Positions 1 through 10,319 of a stretch of 64,000 nucleotides of DNA are shown here, one piece after another; the first letter of the stretch is position 1; every line of letters begins with the position of its first letter. Under the pieces are notes generated by a model that saw only the letters and a list, made by a program, of their open reading frames with translations, was not told the origin of the DNA and made no database searches. The stretch is from Lactobacillaceae bacterium (lineage in GTDB: Bacteria; Bacillota; Bacilli; Lactobacillales; Lactobacillaceae), in assembly GCA_031289615.1 (NCBI GenBank), contig JAITPD010000010.1:53569-117568 (forward strand), in the 5' to 3' direction. Position numbers and translations under genes: made by a program.

Positions 1-593
1 TGACCAGTTGATTCAAAGGTCTCAACACCTTTGATTAGTCCAAAGTTCACATGACCCATCCGAATGGCATACTCAGTCGCAATATAACTTCCTTGTTGAT
101 CGCCAAAAGCATAATTATCAATATCATCACGCTCAATTGCACGATTCAAAACAACCAATGGCAAACCAGTCTTTTGCAGATAATTAATAAATTCATCATC
201 TGAGGTGGACTGGCTAATGACAATCACTCCATCGAAATTGTTGATGGCAATATTTTCGCCATCCATAGCGTTGTCAATGCTATTGATCGACAACGTATAA
301 TTTCTTGGAAAAAACGCTTGAGCCTGTTCGATTACATCATTTAGAAAACTGGCAGATGTCCCAGTCCGTAAATTTGTGAAGAACACACCAATCATATACG
401 ACTGCTTGGTCACCAAGCCTTTCGCATTCAAATTAGGAACATAGCCAATCTCGTTAGCAATTTCGTTAATCTTTGCACGAGTCGTTGGCTTAACTAAATT
501 ACTGCCATTTAGCGCACGCGAGACAGTCGTGTGTGAAACATTGGCCAACTTCGCAATCGTCAATATTGTCGCAGATTTTTTACTTTTTCCCAT
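1..593 (-). CDS. LacI-family transcriptional regulator (partial, C-terminus beyond window start)
   Basis: Reverse strand from ATG at 593 reads MGKSKKSATILTIAKLANVSHTTVSRALNGSNLVKPTTRAKINEIANEIGYVPN, a classic LacI HTH. Runs off the window edge. Confidence 0.9.
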   Translation of the reverse strand, partial: MGKSKKSATILTIAKLANVSHTTVSRALNGSNLVKPTTRAKINEIANEIGYVPNLNAKGLVTKQSYMIGVFFTNLRTGTSASFLNDVIEQAQAFFPRNYTLSINSIDNAMDGENIAINNFDGVIVISQSTSDDEFINYLQKTGLPLVVLNRAIERDDIDNYAFGDQQGSYIATEYAIRMGHVNFGLIKGVETFESTG

Positions 594-616
594 TTTGCCA
601 CCCCCTCTTAGAGTTC

Positions 617-2542
617 TTAAAAATTAATTGTCCGCACATTTTCACAAACTACCTTATCAGGAAAATCAGTTGCAAGTCGCGCCATTGCCAACAACAGTCC
701 ACCATTTCCCGGCAAATACTGTGGCAAATCTTGATTTTGGTAATTATGCCCATTTACTAGATAATTATTTTTTTCATCATCCGCTAACAAAATCTGAAGT
801 GCTTCATCATAATCACCAAGTCGCGATGCAACCATTGCTAACATTGGATAATCCCAGCCCCACAAACTTGGCAGATCCCAATTTTCCAGAACTTGCTTGA
901 GGGTTTTAGCAACTTTTTCTTGTTCCATCCGCGTTGGAATCAAACCATAAATCCCTACAAATGACGGATGATCATTTAATACATCAGCAAACTGACTTCC
1001 AGTAACTGCAACGTACGTGTCTTGCGTTTCATCCACTTGCGCCATCTTTTCAGCATAGTCATCCCAATCAGTTTCAATCTCCAAGCGCTCAGCCCACAGA
1101 CTCGCAATTTGCAAACCAGCGTGCCAATATTCAATCTCAAACGTTGGATCAAGAACATTATTTGGTCCAAAACGTTCCTGTGATGGAAGCAAAGGACTTT
1201 CAAGATGATATTTTCCATCCTGTTGTGCCAAAAAGCTTGTCATAAATTCAGCAGTCTCTTGGACCAGCTCCCAATGTGTTTCAAGAAATGGCTTTGCTGG
1301 ATTAGCTTGATACATTAATTCAAGCAACACCAACACATTAGGTTGCTGCCACACAATTAGCGGTGAAATCGGGCTAGGACTTTCGACCAAATCGGGGCCA
1401 ATCTGTTTTAACCAGCGTGCTCCTTGGTAGCCATTCTTTTGTGCATTTTTTCGAGCACTTGGCAAGGCGGAATGATACCAATCCATCAATGGTTCCAGCG
1501 CCTCAGTTTGATTATACAATGCTAACCATGCTTCATGCCATGGTACCATCTCTAAATGGAATTTTCCACTCCATGAATTAACTGTCAGACCCGTTTCTTG
1601 TGGCGGAAGATTACCGCTACACTGGGCCTTGAGCAAATATTGACTCAAGATAATCCGGCGTTGTAATTCGGACTCTGTCACTTGAAAGAACCCAACTTCT
1701 TTCCAAAAATTTTCCCACCGTTGCTGATTAGCCTTTTCGCTAGTTGCAAAATTTAATTGCTCAGTTTGATTAAATTGCACCAACAAATCACTATTATCCT
1801 GATTTGTGATGGCAAAAACCAAGCGATGTTCTGCCTGCTGAACTAACTCAAGATTGGTCGAGGCAACGTCAACTTGATAATCAAGCGTATCCAAATGCCG
1901 TTGAATGTGAATCTGGTCAGCCACTTGCACCTGCGTTTGATGCTTAGTTGGTTGATTCCAGTCACTCGCTCCCATTTTGGGGCTACTATATGGAAAACGT
2001 AACTCAATTTCAAGATTCGCGCTACCACTAACACTAATTCCAATCACGTCAGCATCCGAGACAAAAGTTTTAACCTTAATTGTCTCGCCGTCGATCGTAA
2101 ATTGTGAGAAAATTTCGCCCGTTGCTACATGCAAAGTTTGCGTAATATTTGTTAACCGGTCCGGCGTAATTGGTTCACCATCTTTCAAAAATCGAATCTG
2201 CACCAAGTTCAACCGATGTGGATTTTCACGCAAAGCCGCATAAAGATGTGCTTGGTTCTCGGGCACATCAGTTGGATATGCGACTTCTTTTTTTGTGATG
2301 CCCGTGGTGTAAATCGTTTCCTTCAAATCGCTCAACTGATTTTGCTCAGTAGCATTCCAGCCCCAATTACTCAGGGTACAAAGCGGCACACCATTGACAT
2401 CGTAATCTTCTGCCAATGTTTGAACTCCCGTCGGATCAACCGTGAAAGCAATTGACGAATTTCCAACAGTTAGAGGCGCCTTGTAGTCAATTTCATGCAA
2501 TTCAGGATTACATGACGTTAATATTTCTGCTCGATTGATCAC
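617..2542 (-). CDS. Putative six-hairpin glycoside hydrolase (clan GH-L-like), likely GTG start
   Basis: ORF 617..2572. AGGAGT RBS lies just before GTG (VINRAEIL). Motifs SWSGKFHLEMVPWHEAWLALYN and GYQGARWLKQIGPD. Sits in the galacturonide operon. Confidence 0.65.
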   Translation of the reverse strand: MINRAEILTSCNPELHEIDYKAPLTVGNSSIAFTVDPTGVQTLAEDYDVNGVPLCTLSNWGWNATEQNQLSDLKETIYTTGITKKEVAYPTDVPENQAHLYAALRENPHRLNLVQIRFLKDGEPITPDRLTNITQTLHVATGEIFSQFTIDGETIKVKTFVSDADVIGISVSGSANLEIELRFPYSSPKMGASDWNQPTKHQTQVQVADQIHIQRHLDTLDYQVDVASTNLELVQQAEHRLVFAITNQDNSDLLVQFNQTEQLNFATSEKANQQRWENFWKEVGFFQVTESELQRRIILSQYLLKAQCSGNLPPQETGLTVNSWSGKFHLEMVPWHEAWLALYNQTEALEPLMDWYHSALPSARKNAQKNGYQGARWLKQIGPDLVESPSPISPLIVWQQPNVLVLLELMYQANPAKPFLETHWELVQETAEFMTSFLAQQDGKYHLESPLLPSQERFGPNNVLDPTFEIEYWHAGLQIASLWAERLEIETDWDDYAEKMAQVDETQDTYVAVTGSQFADVLNDHPSFVGIYGLIPTRMEQEKVAKTLKQVLENWDLPSLWGWDYPMLAMVASRLGDYDEALQILLADDEKNNYLVNGHNYQNQDLPQYLPGNGGLLLAMARLATDFPDKVVCENVRTINF

Positions 2543-2575
2543 GTGTCTAACTCCTGTTCTAAAACATAGCATTGA

Positions 2576-4117
2576 TTAATTTTTAACGTTCCAAATTTGA
2601 TCCCATGAATAACCTGTCAAATCTTCGGCGACCTTCTTGGTTTCTGGATCAACATCTTCTTTAGCCCCACCAGTTGACAATCGATCAATTTCGGCCTTAA
2701 CAATCTTGTGAGTATTTTGATTCAAGTTGAAGCCCTTCACAAGATAACCAGCGTACCAGATACAAAGCAATGGAATTCCGATGAATAAAATCATAATCGC
2801 ATCTTTAGCAGTTCCACTTTGGTGAGTTGCCCCAGCCACGAATCCACTTGCTGACAAACCAACACCAATTAACGCATTTCCTAAAGCACCAGTCGTTTGA
2901 CGGGTAAATGTTTGAACCGCTGCAAATGAACCAGCTCGCAATTGCGTTGAAGCCAGCGTATCAACATCTGGAACCAACGGAATAACTTGCCAAGCTGTAT
3001 ATTCCAAGAACTGACGACCAACTTGCCAAACAACAGCCAAGACCATTAACGTAATCAAGGCAGATGCTCCAGTTAATTGCACCTTTGAAAGATACAAGAC
3101 ACCATATGCGAGCAAAACAAGCGTAACAAGAGTAAAACTAGTTCCCCAAGTTACCTTAGGATTCTTAGTCTTCATCAACATCCAAGCAGCAATTGGCACA
3201 ACGATCATTCCGATAAATGACAATGACGCTACTGACTGTCCCAAAGCTTGATCAAGTCCCAACACGAACACAATATAATACAAGAACGCCGTTGAATAAC
3301 AGTCCTTTGCAAAGTAACTCACAAAATAAATGACAACCATGCGTCGAGCTGACTTATTCTTCCACACTTTCCAATATTGGTTCACACCACGCTTCATCCG
3401 CTCTAACAAGCTCGAATCTTCGTCTTTAACCTTGTTAGGAGCTTCAAACTTTTCAACATATTCTGGGCTAAATTCCCAAGTTGAACGGTATGTGATCAAA
3501 GTTGCAATCGTAAAGACCACTCCAAAGACCACCCCTGAAATCGTGTAGGCAATTGCAGTTTCAGAACCAAGAATTGACAACAACAAGGCTGGCAATGCTG
3601 ATACCGCAAACGTTGCAAAGGCTGAGACAAATAGTCGGACAGACCCCATCTTAACTCGGTCATTGGCGTCTGGCGTCATTTCAGCTGGCAATGTTTCGTA
3701 TGCGATTCCAATGGTCATGTTGGCAGTATTAATCATCAAATACGCAACAAAGTACCAAATAATTGACCCTGGCACAACTACGAACAACATTGGGAAGAAA
3801 ATCAAGATAGTAACTGCACCGATTAACAAGTACAGATGCCGTCGCCCAAATTTACGACCAATTTTTGTATTAAATAGATTATCTGAAGTAGTTCCCAAAA
3901 GCATCGCAAACGCTGTATCAAAAAGCTTTGCAAATAAGAACATAAACCCGACCGAAGCAGGTGACAACTTAGCATAAGTGGTCAAGAAGAACATCAGGTA
4001 TGAACCAATTAACGTCCCCCAGGCTCCTCCATTCATGTCGTTCATTGCGTATCCTAAAGAACGCAACCAGGTGATTTTCTTTGGTGTATAGACCCATTTT
4101 TTGTGTGGATTTTCCAT
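2576..4117 (-). CDS. GPH/MFS-type glycoside (oligogalacturonide?) transporter
   Basis: 513 aa polytopic protein with GPH-like features; between a GH and GH28. Confidence 0.8.
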   Translation of the reverse strand: MENPHKKWVYTPKKITWLRSLGYAMNDMNGGAWGTLIGSYLMFFLTTYAKLSPASVGFMFLFAKLFDTAFAMLLGTTSDNLFNTKIGRKFGRRHLYLLIGAVTILIFFPMLFVVVPGSIIWYFVAYLMINTANMTIGIAYETLPAEMTPDANDRVKMGSVRLFVSAFATFAVSALPALLLSILGSETAIAYTISGVVFGVVFTIATLITYRSTWEFSPEYVEKFEAPNKVKDEDSSLLERMKRGVNQYWKVWKNKSARRMVVIYFVSYFAKDCYSTAFLYYIVFVLGLDQALGQSVASLSFIGMIVVPIAAWMLMKTKNPKVTWGTSFTLVTLVLLAYGVLYLSKVQLTGASALITLMVLAVVWQVGRQFLEYTAWQVIPLVPDVDTLASTQLRAGSFAAVQTFTRQTTGALGNALIGVGLSASGFVAGATHQSGTAKDAIMILFIGIPLLCIWYAGYLVKGFNLNQNTHKIVKAEIDRLSTGGAKEDVDPETKKVAEDLTGYSWDQIWNVKN

Positions 4118-4120
4118 GAT

Positions 4121-5449
4121 TTATTTCTCCGTGATTGATTTGATGTTTGCACCATTGATCTGCAAATGTTCGACATTAACTGTTTTAATTCCGCGGTCAT
4201 CATCGTGAAAACGACCACCAGTTTCTTCAGCACGCTCAGTTGGCAACAAGTTCTCTTCTGATGCCAGTGACCAGTCGAAGTTTTCGATTGTCACATTTTC
4301 GATTGGTGCTTCTGGCAAGCCAACAATAAAGGCCGCAGTTGCACGAACATTTGTCGCATTCACATTCGTAATCTTGACATCGCGAATGTGCGGTGTCGCT
4401 GGTGTAACTGGTTGCTCATCCATCGAAAGCACCGTTGCTTCTTCATCTGGCAAGACACCTGGCGCAAAGTACATTTCTAGCGTGATTGGGCACCAGCAAC
4501 TATCCATCTGCAAATTATCGAGCTGAATATTTTGAATGGTTCCGCCCCGTGTTCGACGAGACTTCAAACGAATTCCACGACGGGTTCCTTCAAACGCACA
4601 ATTTTTAACAAAGACGTCCTTGATTCCCGCTGCCGTCTCCGAACCAATCGCAATTCCACCATGACTCGCTAAAATTTTACAATTATCAACCGTCACATTT
4701 TCTGTTGGAATCCCAATTTTAAGCCCATCTTCACCAGAACCAGACTTCAGCGTTACACCATCATCACCCACATCTAACAAGCAATTTGTAACTTTGACAT
4801 TCTGTGATGAATCAATATCCATCGCGTCAGTGTTAATAGCATCAGCTGGGTTTCTAAACGTCATGTTATTAATTACAATGTCGCTTGAATACAATAAATG
4901 TAACGTCCAAAATGGCGAGTTTTCAATTGTGAAATCCTGTAAATTAATATTTTGACACTTCCAAAATTGCACAAGCGGCGGACGCAAGAATTGTGTTGAA
5001 GGTCGCCCACCACCACCTGTTCGCGTTTTGTAATCCGGGTTTAATTCCGCCAAACGCAATTCATAGTCTTCACGCGGCAATGTCCGATCTTCTGCTTCGA
5101 TTTGGCGAAACTTCTCCCACCAACCCTGCCCAGATCCGTCAATCCGTCCATTTCCACGAATCGTAATATTACTCTGGCCTGCCGCATAAAGAAGTGGGTG
5201 CATTGCGTAACATTCGATCCCTTCCCAGCGCGTCCAAATTGGTTGATACAAACTAGGATCATCGTCAAATTGCAAAACTCCATCGTCTTCAAACGTAATC
5301 GTCAAATTTGACCGTAAATCAATCGGCCCAGTTTTATGAACACCAGTTGTCACAATCACTTCGAGTTGCTCAGCGTGATTATTCATATCCAATGCTTGTT
5401 GAAAATTTTGATAATCATCAATGCTAACTGTCAATTGCATTTTATTCAC
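4121..5449 (-). CDS. GH28 polygalacturonase-like protein, no signal peptide
   Basis: Right-handed beta-helix motifs NTDAMDIDSSQNV, DDGVTLKSG, HGGIAIGSE, RGIRLKSRRTRGG (GH28 family). Confidence 0.9.
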   Translation of the reverse strand: MNKMQLTVSIDDYQNFQQALDMNNHAEQLEVIVTTGVHKTGPIDLRSNLTITFEDDGVLQFDDDPSLYQPIWTRWEGIECYAMHPLLYAAGQSNITIRGNGRIDGSGQGWWEKFRQIEAEDRTLPREDYELRLAELNPDYKTRTGGGGRPSTQFLRPPLVQFWKCQNINLQDFTIENSPFWTLHLLYSSDIVINNMTFRNPADAINTDAMDIDSSQNVKVTNCLLDVGDDGVTLKSGSGEDGLKIGIPTENVTVDNCKILASHGGIAIGSETAAGIKDVFVKNCAFEGTRRGIRLKSRRTRGGTIQNIQLDNLQMDSCWCPITLEMYFAPGVLPDEEATVLSMDEQPVTPATPHIRDVKITNVNATNVRATAAFIVGLPEAPIENVTIENFDWSLASEENLLPTERAEETGGRFHDDDRGIKTVNVEHLQINGANIKSITEK

Positions 5450-5468
5450 CTTTAATTTCTATAATATT

Positions 5469-6887
5469 TTAGTCAAAGAATCCGAGATTGTTCTTAGCAT
5501 TATGGTATGCAATATTTTGCACAATCCGTCCTAATTTTGCCAAATCGTTTGGAACCCGGCCCTGCTCTGCCAGATTACCGTAGAAGTTACACAACACCCG
5601 GCGGAAATATTCATGTCGTGGATATGACAAGAAGCTCCGTGAATCTGTTAACATGCCCACAAAATGCGGTAACAAACTCTGCTGGGCAAAGATTCGTAAC
5701 TGTTGATCCATCAATTCGGCCGTATCATTAAACCACCAACCAGCGCCAAGTTGCAGCTTTTGGACCACTTCACCTTGGAATGCACCCATCATCGTAGCCA
5801 GTTCAATCCAATCATTTTGATTTAATGAATAGAAGATTGTCTTAGGAACAGCATTTTGACTTTGCATGGCCGTGTACAACTCTGTGATATGGGCAACAAT
5901 GTCTCCTTGCGTACCAACGGCATCATATCCTGTGTCAGGTCCAATTAGATCAAACATTGGTCGATTTAAATCACGATTAGAATTGATGTGGAATTGCATG
6001 GTCCAACCAAACTCGGTATTGAGTTGCATCAGGTTTTCTAGCAACATTGTTAGATACTGATCAATTTCAGTTTGACTCAGTTGTTCATTGGCAATTCCCT
6101 TTTGAACAATTTGATCAAGTTCAGCAGGTGTCGCTGTTTTAAAATGATACGTTAGCAACGACTGATCCGATAAACGTCCACCAATTGCATGAAAAAATTC
6201 AAACCGTTGATGCAGCGCCTTTGTAATGTCTGCAAAATTTTGGATTTCAACGCCAGCAATCGTTCCAAGTTGGTGCAAATATTCACCATAGCCATCCCGA
6301 TCAACTTGAAACAACTTGTCTGGTCGCATCGTTGGTAGCGTCTTAAAGCCATTTTCTTGCTCAGTTTCTTGCAATAGTTTGTGATACTTCAAATCATCAG
6401 CTGGATCATCTGTTGTACAAACGACTTGCACATTTGAATTCTTAATCAGATTCCGTGGCTTAAATTCATCCGTTTGTAGCAACTCATTTGTTTTCGCCCA
6501 AATTTTTGGCGCAGATGCTTCTGTTAATTCTGCTTCAATCTGGAAAAAGCGCCGTAACTCAAGATGCGTCCATTCATAAACCGGGTTACCATAAGCATTC
6601 TCTAACGTCTTTGCCCATTCCACAAACTTCGTATAATCATCACCGTCACCAGTAATATTTTTTTCATCAACTCCATTGGCCCGCATCAAACGCCACTTGT
6701 AATGATCCCCATACGTTCCAGAATTCAACCAGAGCTTAGTAATATTTTCATAATTCTGATTTTCATAAATCTCTTGTGGGTTCAAATGACAATGGAAATC
6801 AATAATTGGCATTTCTTTTGCGTAATGATGAAATAATTCATCAGCTGTTTTATTAGTTAAGAGAAAATCGTCTTGCAGTAAAGTCAT
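5469..6887 (-). CDS. uxaC: Uronate (glucuronate/galacturonate) isomerase
   Basis: MPIIDFHCHLNPQEI... and SRSFLSYPRHEYFRRVLCN motifs. Confidence 0.93.
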   Translation of the reverse strand: MTLLQDDFLLTNKTADELFHHYAKEMPIIDFHCHLNPQEIYENQNYENITKLWLNSGTYGDHYKWRLMRANGVDEKNITGDGDDYTKFVEWAKTLENAYGNPVYEWTHLELRRFFQIEAELTEASAPKIWAKTNELLQTDEFKPRNLIKNSNVQVVCTTDDPADDLKYHKLLQETEQENGFKTLPTMRPDKLFQVDRDGYGEYLHQLGTIAGVEIQNFADITKALHQRFEFFHAIGGRLSDQSLLTYHFKTATPAELDQIVQKGIANEQLSQTEIDQYLTMLLENLMQLNTEFGWTMQFHINSNRDLNRPMFDLIGPDTGYDAVGTQGDIVAHITELYTAMQSQNAVPKTIFYSLNQNDWIELATMMGAFQGEVVQKLQLGAGWWFNDTAELMDQQLRIFAQQSLLPHFVGMLTDSRSFLSYPRHEYFRRVLCNFYGNLAEQGRVPNDLAKLGRIVQNIAYHNAKNNLGFFD

Positions 6888-6899
6888 TGTCCGGACCTC

Positions 6900-8477
6900 T
6901 TATCCTTGTGGCTCATACTTTGCGAGCGCTTCTGCTTTTGTCTTCACAAGCCCTTCAAGCAAGTCGAGATGTTCTGCAATATGAATGTTGAGATATTGAT
7001 CATACAAGTCCTGATTACTTAACAGAATCTCCCAGAACTTATCACGATACACATACTTGAAATTATTCTTCAAATTCAAAATCGAACCATACATAGTGTG
7101 CAAGATTTGACGCGCATCGTCATTATCGATCAACGTCAAAACGTTTTCTTGATTCATCTCTGCTGGCTTAGGTGCTGTTCCGTTGGTTTGCGCATTGAAA
7201 TGATAAAAGGCTTTCACATCATCCAAATTTTCATACGCAAATTGATAAAGTTCCAACATAAATTTTGGATCCTTGTGCGCAATCACACGTAATGCTTCCA
7301 ACCAGTTCGTTCCAGCGGTTTTAACATGCCAACCATGCTTACCTGACAAACGACCGATGATTTCGTATACTGAGAGCTTATCAGAGCCAGAATGGATGCT
7401 GAGCTTATAACCAAAATGTTGCGCAATTGCTTCGTGCACCACATATTCGCGTTCAAAACGTTCAACATCGCCAATATAATCAATCGCCTTTTGGAATTCT
7501 CCATAGAAACGGGGAGCCATCGTAACCGGCTTAACACCTTTTTTCACAACTTCATTAGCAAAGAAGAAATGATTTTCAGGAGTTGTTTGATAAGGCGTTT
7601 CATCCATTGAAATTTCAAAGTCCAAGTTATACGGCACGATAAAGCGTTCGTAAATATCGGTCGCAAACAAGATTGCATCGTAGAACGTCAATACTGATTC
7701 TTGCAACGCTTGTGTGTCAAAATGAACTTGCACTCCATCACCAACTTCAAATGTCTGATCCAAGTATTTCGTGTTAAAATATTCAATTTGATCAGCATCC
7801 AGAGCGTTAAAACGTTGTGCCAAAGCATCTGGATCAAGATTTACAACATCGCTATGAATCTCTTCCGTACAATCCAACGTAATCATTGAGCAACCACTTT
7901 TGATTGCATAATCAATTTCATACGGCGCCTTCACGTGATCTCCATCCGCACCCCAGCCAGCAGTGTAACCTTCTTCAAAGACTGACCATGAGGCTGCTTG
8001 GAAAACATCTGTCACCGTGCGACCTGTCAACGCATACTCACGAATTGATTGTTGCGCTAAGACTGGCATAATATTGTGTTGCTTGAACAACCGTAAATGA
8101 GCATTCGAAGCAACTCCCAAACGATCGCCCAACCCAAATGAGTTTTTATAATGGCGCCGAGACGTTGGACGAATCCACTTAAACCTTTTCGCCAAAACAT
8201 TATTATTATGTTCATTCAACTCAGCAACTAACAATGTCGAATCCACATCTGTTAACTGATCAAGTGCAATAAATTCGTCCGCAGTCAAACGATTCTCATA
8301 GACAACCAAATATTTTTCAATTTGGTTATCGTCATTTTGATGCTTGAGAATAAAATAGATATTACGGCGATCAACTTGGATTGATGGCGAGTAAATTTCA
8401 GAATTGGTCAATCCTTCGTACGCACCATTCGCGTCAAAAATTGCTTGCACGTCAGTTAATAAATCAGCTAAAATCAT
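6900..8477 (-). CDS. uxaE: Tagaturonate epimerase (UxaE family)
   Basis: About 525 aa, next to uxaC; SFGLGDRLGVAS...HSGSDKLSVYEIIGRLSGKHGWHVKTAGTNWLEALR. RBS TGGAGG before ATG at 8477. Confidence 0.8.
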   Translation of the reverse strand: MILADLLTDVQAIFDANGAYEGLTNSEIYSPSIQVDRRNIYFILKHQNDDNQIEKYLVVYENRLTADEFIALDQLTDVDSTLLVAELNEHNNNVLAKRFKWIRPTSRRHYKNSFGLGDRLGVASNAHLRLFKQHNIMPVLAQQSIREYALTGRTVTDVFQAASWSVFEEGYTAGWGADGDHVKAPYEIDYAIKSGCSMITLDCTEEIHSDVVNLDPDALAQRFNALDADQIEYFNTKYLDQTFEVGDGVQVHFDTQALQESVLTFYDAILFATDIYERFIVPYNLDFEISMDETPYQTTPENHFFFANEVVKKGVKPVTMAPRFYGEFQKAIDYIGDVERFEREYVVHEAIAQHFGYKLSIHSGSDKLSVYEIIGRLSGKHGWHVKTAGTNWLEALRVIAHKDPKFMLELYQFAYENLDDVKAFYHFNAQTNGTAPKPAEMNQENVLTLIDNDDARQILHTMYGSILNLKNNFKYVYRDKFWEILLSNQDLYDQYLNIHIAEHLDLLEGLVKTKAEALAKYEPQG

Positions 8478-8510
8478 AAATTCCTCCAAAAGTGGGTAAT
8501 TGTCTAATTA

Positions 8511-8526
8511 ATGTTCACGTGAACAT
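8511..8526. promoter_or_regulatory. LacI-type operator, perfect palindrome ATGTTCACGTGAACAT
   Basis: 16-bp perfect palindrome in the leader of the uxaE-uxaC-GH28 operon, which ends with a LacI gene. Confidence 0.7.
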
Positions 8527-8579
8527 TTTGTAAGTTTATAACACCATCAAGGCTTTACTAGGCATAACATCGCCATAAC

Positions 8580-8595
8580 TTGTAAGCGATTTCAG
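8580..8595. promoter_or_regulatory. cre-like (CcpA) site TTGTAAGCGATTTCAG
   Basis: 15/16 match to WTGNNARCGNWWWCAW upstream of a catabolic operon. Confidence 0.6.
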
Positions 8596-8698
8596 TATAT
8601 CATATTTGTTTTATGCACACGTACACATTTCCAACAAAAATCTTATTCTTCATAGAATCTCCTAAAAACCGGAGTATTTTGTGGCCGCAACAAAAAAA

Positions 8699-8726
8699 TG
8701 ATTAATCCCAATTAAGAAATTAATCA
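8699..8726 (-). terminator. Intrinsic terminator after deoxynucleoside kinase
   Basis: TGATTAAT...ATTAATCA stem followed by T7 on minus strand. Confidence 0.7.
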
Positions 8727-8742
8727 TCAGCTTTGAAATATT

Positions 8743-9387
8743 TTATTTTCCTTCGATCTCAAGCTCTTGCAGGCGTTCATCAATCAACGACAACACCCTT
8801 GCTCGATTATCAGCATCTTCAAGGTCATACTCTTGCAAATTAATGCGCATCTTAGGAGACGCATCGTATTCTTCATACCACTTGCGATATGCGTTCCACA
8901 TCTTCAAATAATAAGCGCGCAACTCAGCATTATCATCAAACTGTTCATAATCACGTCCACGCTTTTTGATCCGATACAAGATCGTTTCAAAATCAGCATC
9001 TGCAAATACCATCAAGTCAGGACGTCCCTTTTTCGTAACGGAAATTTCTTCCATCATGTTGTTTAGCAGGTTCATATAAACATCTAACTCTGCGTCAGAA
9101 ATATTTCCAGAGCTGTGATTTTCCTTGGTAAATAAGGCATCCTCATAAATTGAACGGTCCAAAACATTGTTGTCATCCGCCAAAGCCTTTTTAATCATGG
9201 CAAAACGCTTATTCAAAAAATAAATCTGTAGCAAAAATCCGTATTGCTTTGGATCAGCGTAATACAGTGGTAGCACAGGGTTCTCCCCGACTGGTTCAAA
9301 GAAAGCCTTTGTCCCTTTGTGCGTTGCAATTAAATCCGTTAAGGTTGTCTTACCAACCCCAATCATGCCTGCTGTGATTATCACCAT
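8743..9387 (-). CDS. Deoxynucleoside kinase
   Basis: MVIITAGMIGVGKTTLTDLIA P-loop; DRSIYEDALF; RGRDYEQ. Confidence 0.9.
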   Translation of the reverse strand: MVIITAGMIGVGKTTLTDLIATHKGTKAFFEPVGENPVLPLYYADPKQYGFLLQIYFLNKRFAMIKKALADDNNVLDRSIYEDALFTKENHSSGNISDAELDVYMNLLNNMMEEISVTKKGRPDLMVFADADFETILYRIKKRGRDYEQFDDNAELRAYYLKMWNAYRKWYEEYDASPKMRINLQEYDLEDADNRARVLSLIDERLQELEIEGK

Positions 9388-9519
9388 GATTGTCCTTCTT
9401 TCGTTAATTTTTATCTTCATCATCAGCTAACAAAACGTTAGGAATATGCTATATCCATATTAACGAAATCAGGCGAGAAAAACAACTACAAGGGGTGTAA
9501 TATTTGTCTTAATTTTGTT

Positions 9520-10254
9520 TTAATTTAAAAATCGGCCATATGAATCAAGCATTACGTCTGGCATATGGTTGCGGTATGGCGATAAAGTTTCCTGGCTATT
9601 GTGCAGAATAATAACATTTCCAGGCAACCGCACACCCAGAAAGTGAACAATATCCCCTGGTTGATCAAGGTACTCAATTTTTGCTTGGTTTGCATCAATT
9701 CTAGCACGATGTTTGACGATGAATTCAGCCGAAAATCCTGGCGTATTAACTGCCACAGCCTGTTCAATCCGTGGGCAAACAATCGCAGTGTAAACAGCAA
9801 ACTTACCGCCTCGTGAATGCCCACTCACCAGCAAGTCGCCGTATTCTTCAGGCAACTCATTAACAAAATCACGCACTTTTTCATACACTTCCGTTGAAAT
9901 AACCATGCTCTTTAAATTATCCCACCATTCCACCAAGTTAACGGTACCGCGGAAAATCAAGGTATAATTCGTCTGTGTTGGGCTCTCGAGCACAAATGCA
10001 GTAGCCAATTCGTCATGATAGACAGCGACAATGCGATGCGCACAGAGCCAATAGTTCGGTTGAATTGCATTTAGTAAGCTAGCCCACCCGCTTTGCCCGA
10101 TCATAATCGGCAGTTGGTTCGCCTTTAACTTTTTTTTGGCCATTTCTAAAATAGTTTGAATGGTTTGTTCTTTGATACTTAGAAATTCGGCGTCAGAGAT
10201 TGCGTAGATTAACGCGTCTAACAGAATTAAATTTTCGTTGCTTAGTTTACGCAT
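9520..10254 (-). CDS. Mbeg1-like/DUF2974 lipase-like alpha/beta hydrolase
   Basis: GHSRGGKFAVYTA nucleophile elbow; start likely MRKLSN at 10254 (RBS AGGCGGAG). Confidence 0.75.
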   Translation of the reverse strand: MRKLSNENLILLDALIYAISDAEFLSIKEQTIQTILEMAKKKLKANQLPIMIGQSGWASLLNAIQPNYWLCAHRIVAVYHDELATAFVLESPTQTNYTLIFRGTVNLVEWWDNLKSMVISTEVYEKVRDFVNELPEEYGDLLVSGHSRGGKFAVYTAIVCPRIEQAVAVNTPGFSAEFIVKHRARIDANQAKIEYLDQPGDIVHFLGVRLPGNVIILHNSQETLSPYRNHMPDVMLDSYGRFLN

Positions 10255-10319
10255 CTGAGCTCCGCCTTTCTGTTTTCCATTTGTAATGGCATTAATTGTG
10301 GATCGCATTGATTCTTACC

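Noticed and set aside
8613-8628. Second full LacI operator ATGCACACGTACACAT
   Set aside because: Only partly palindromic and matching the main operator at few positions; kept only as a weak auxiliary site.
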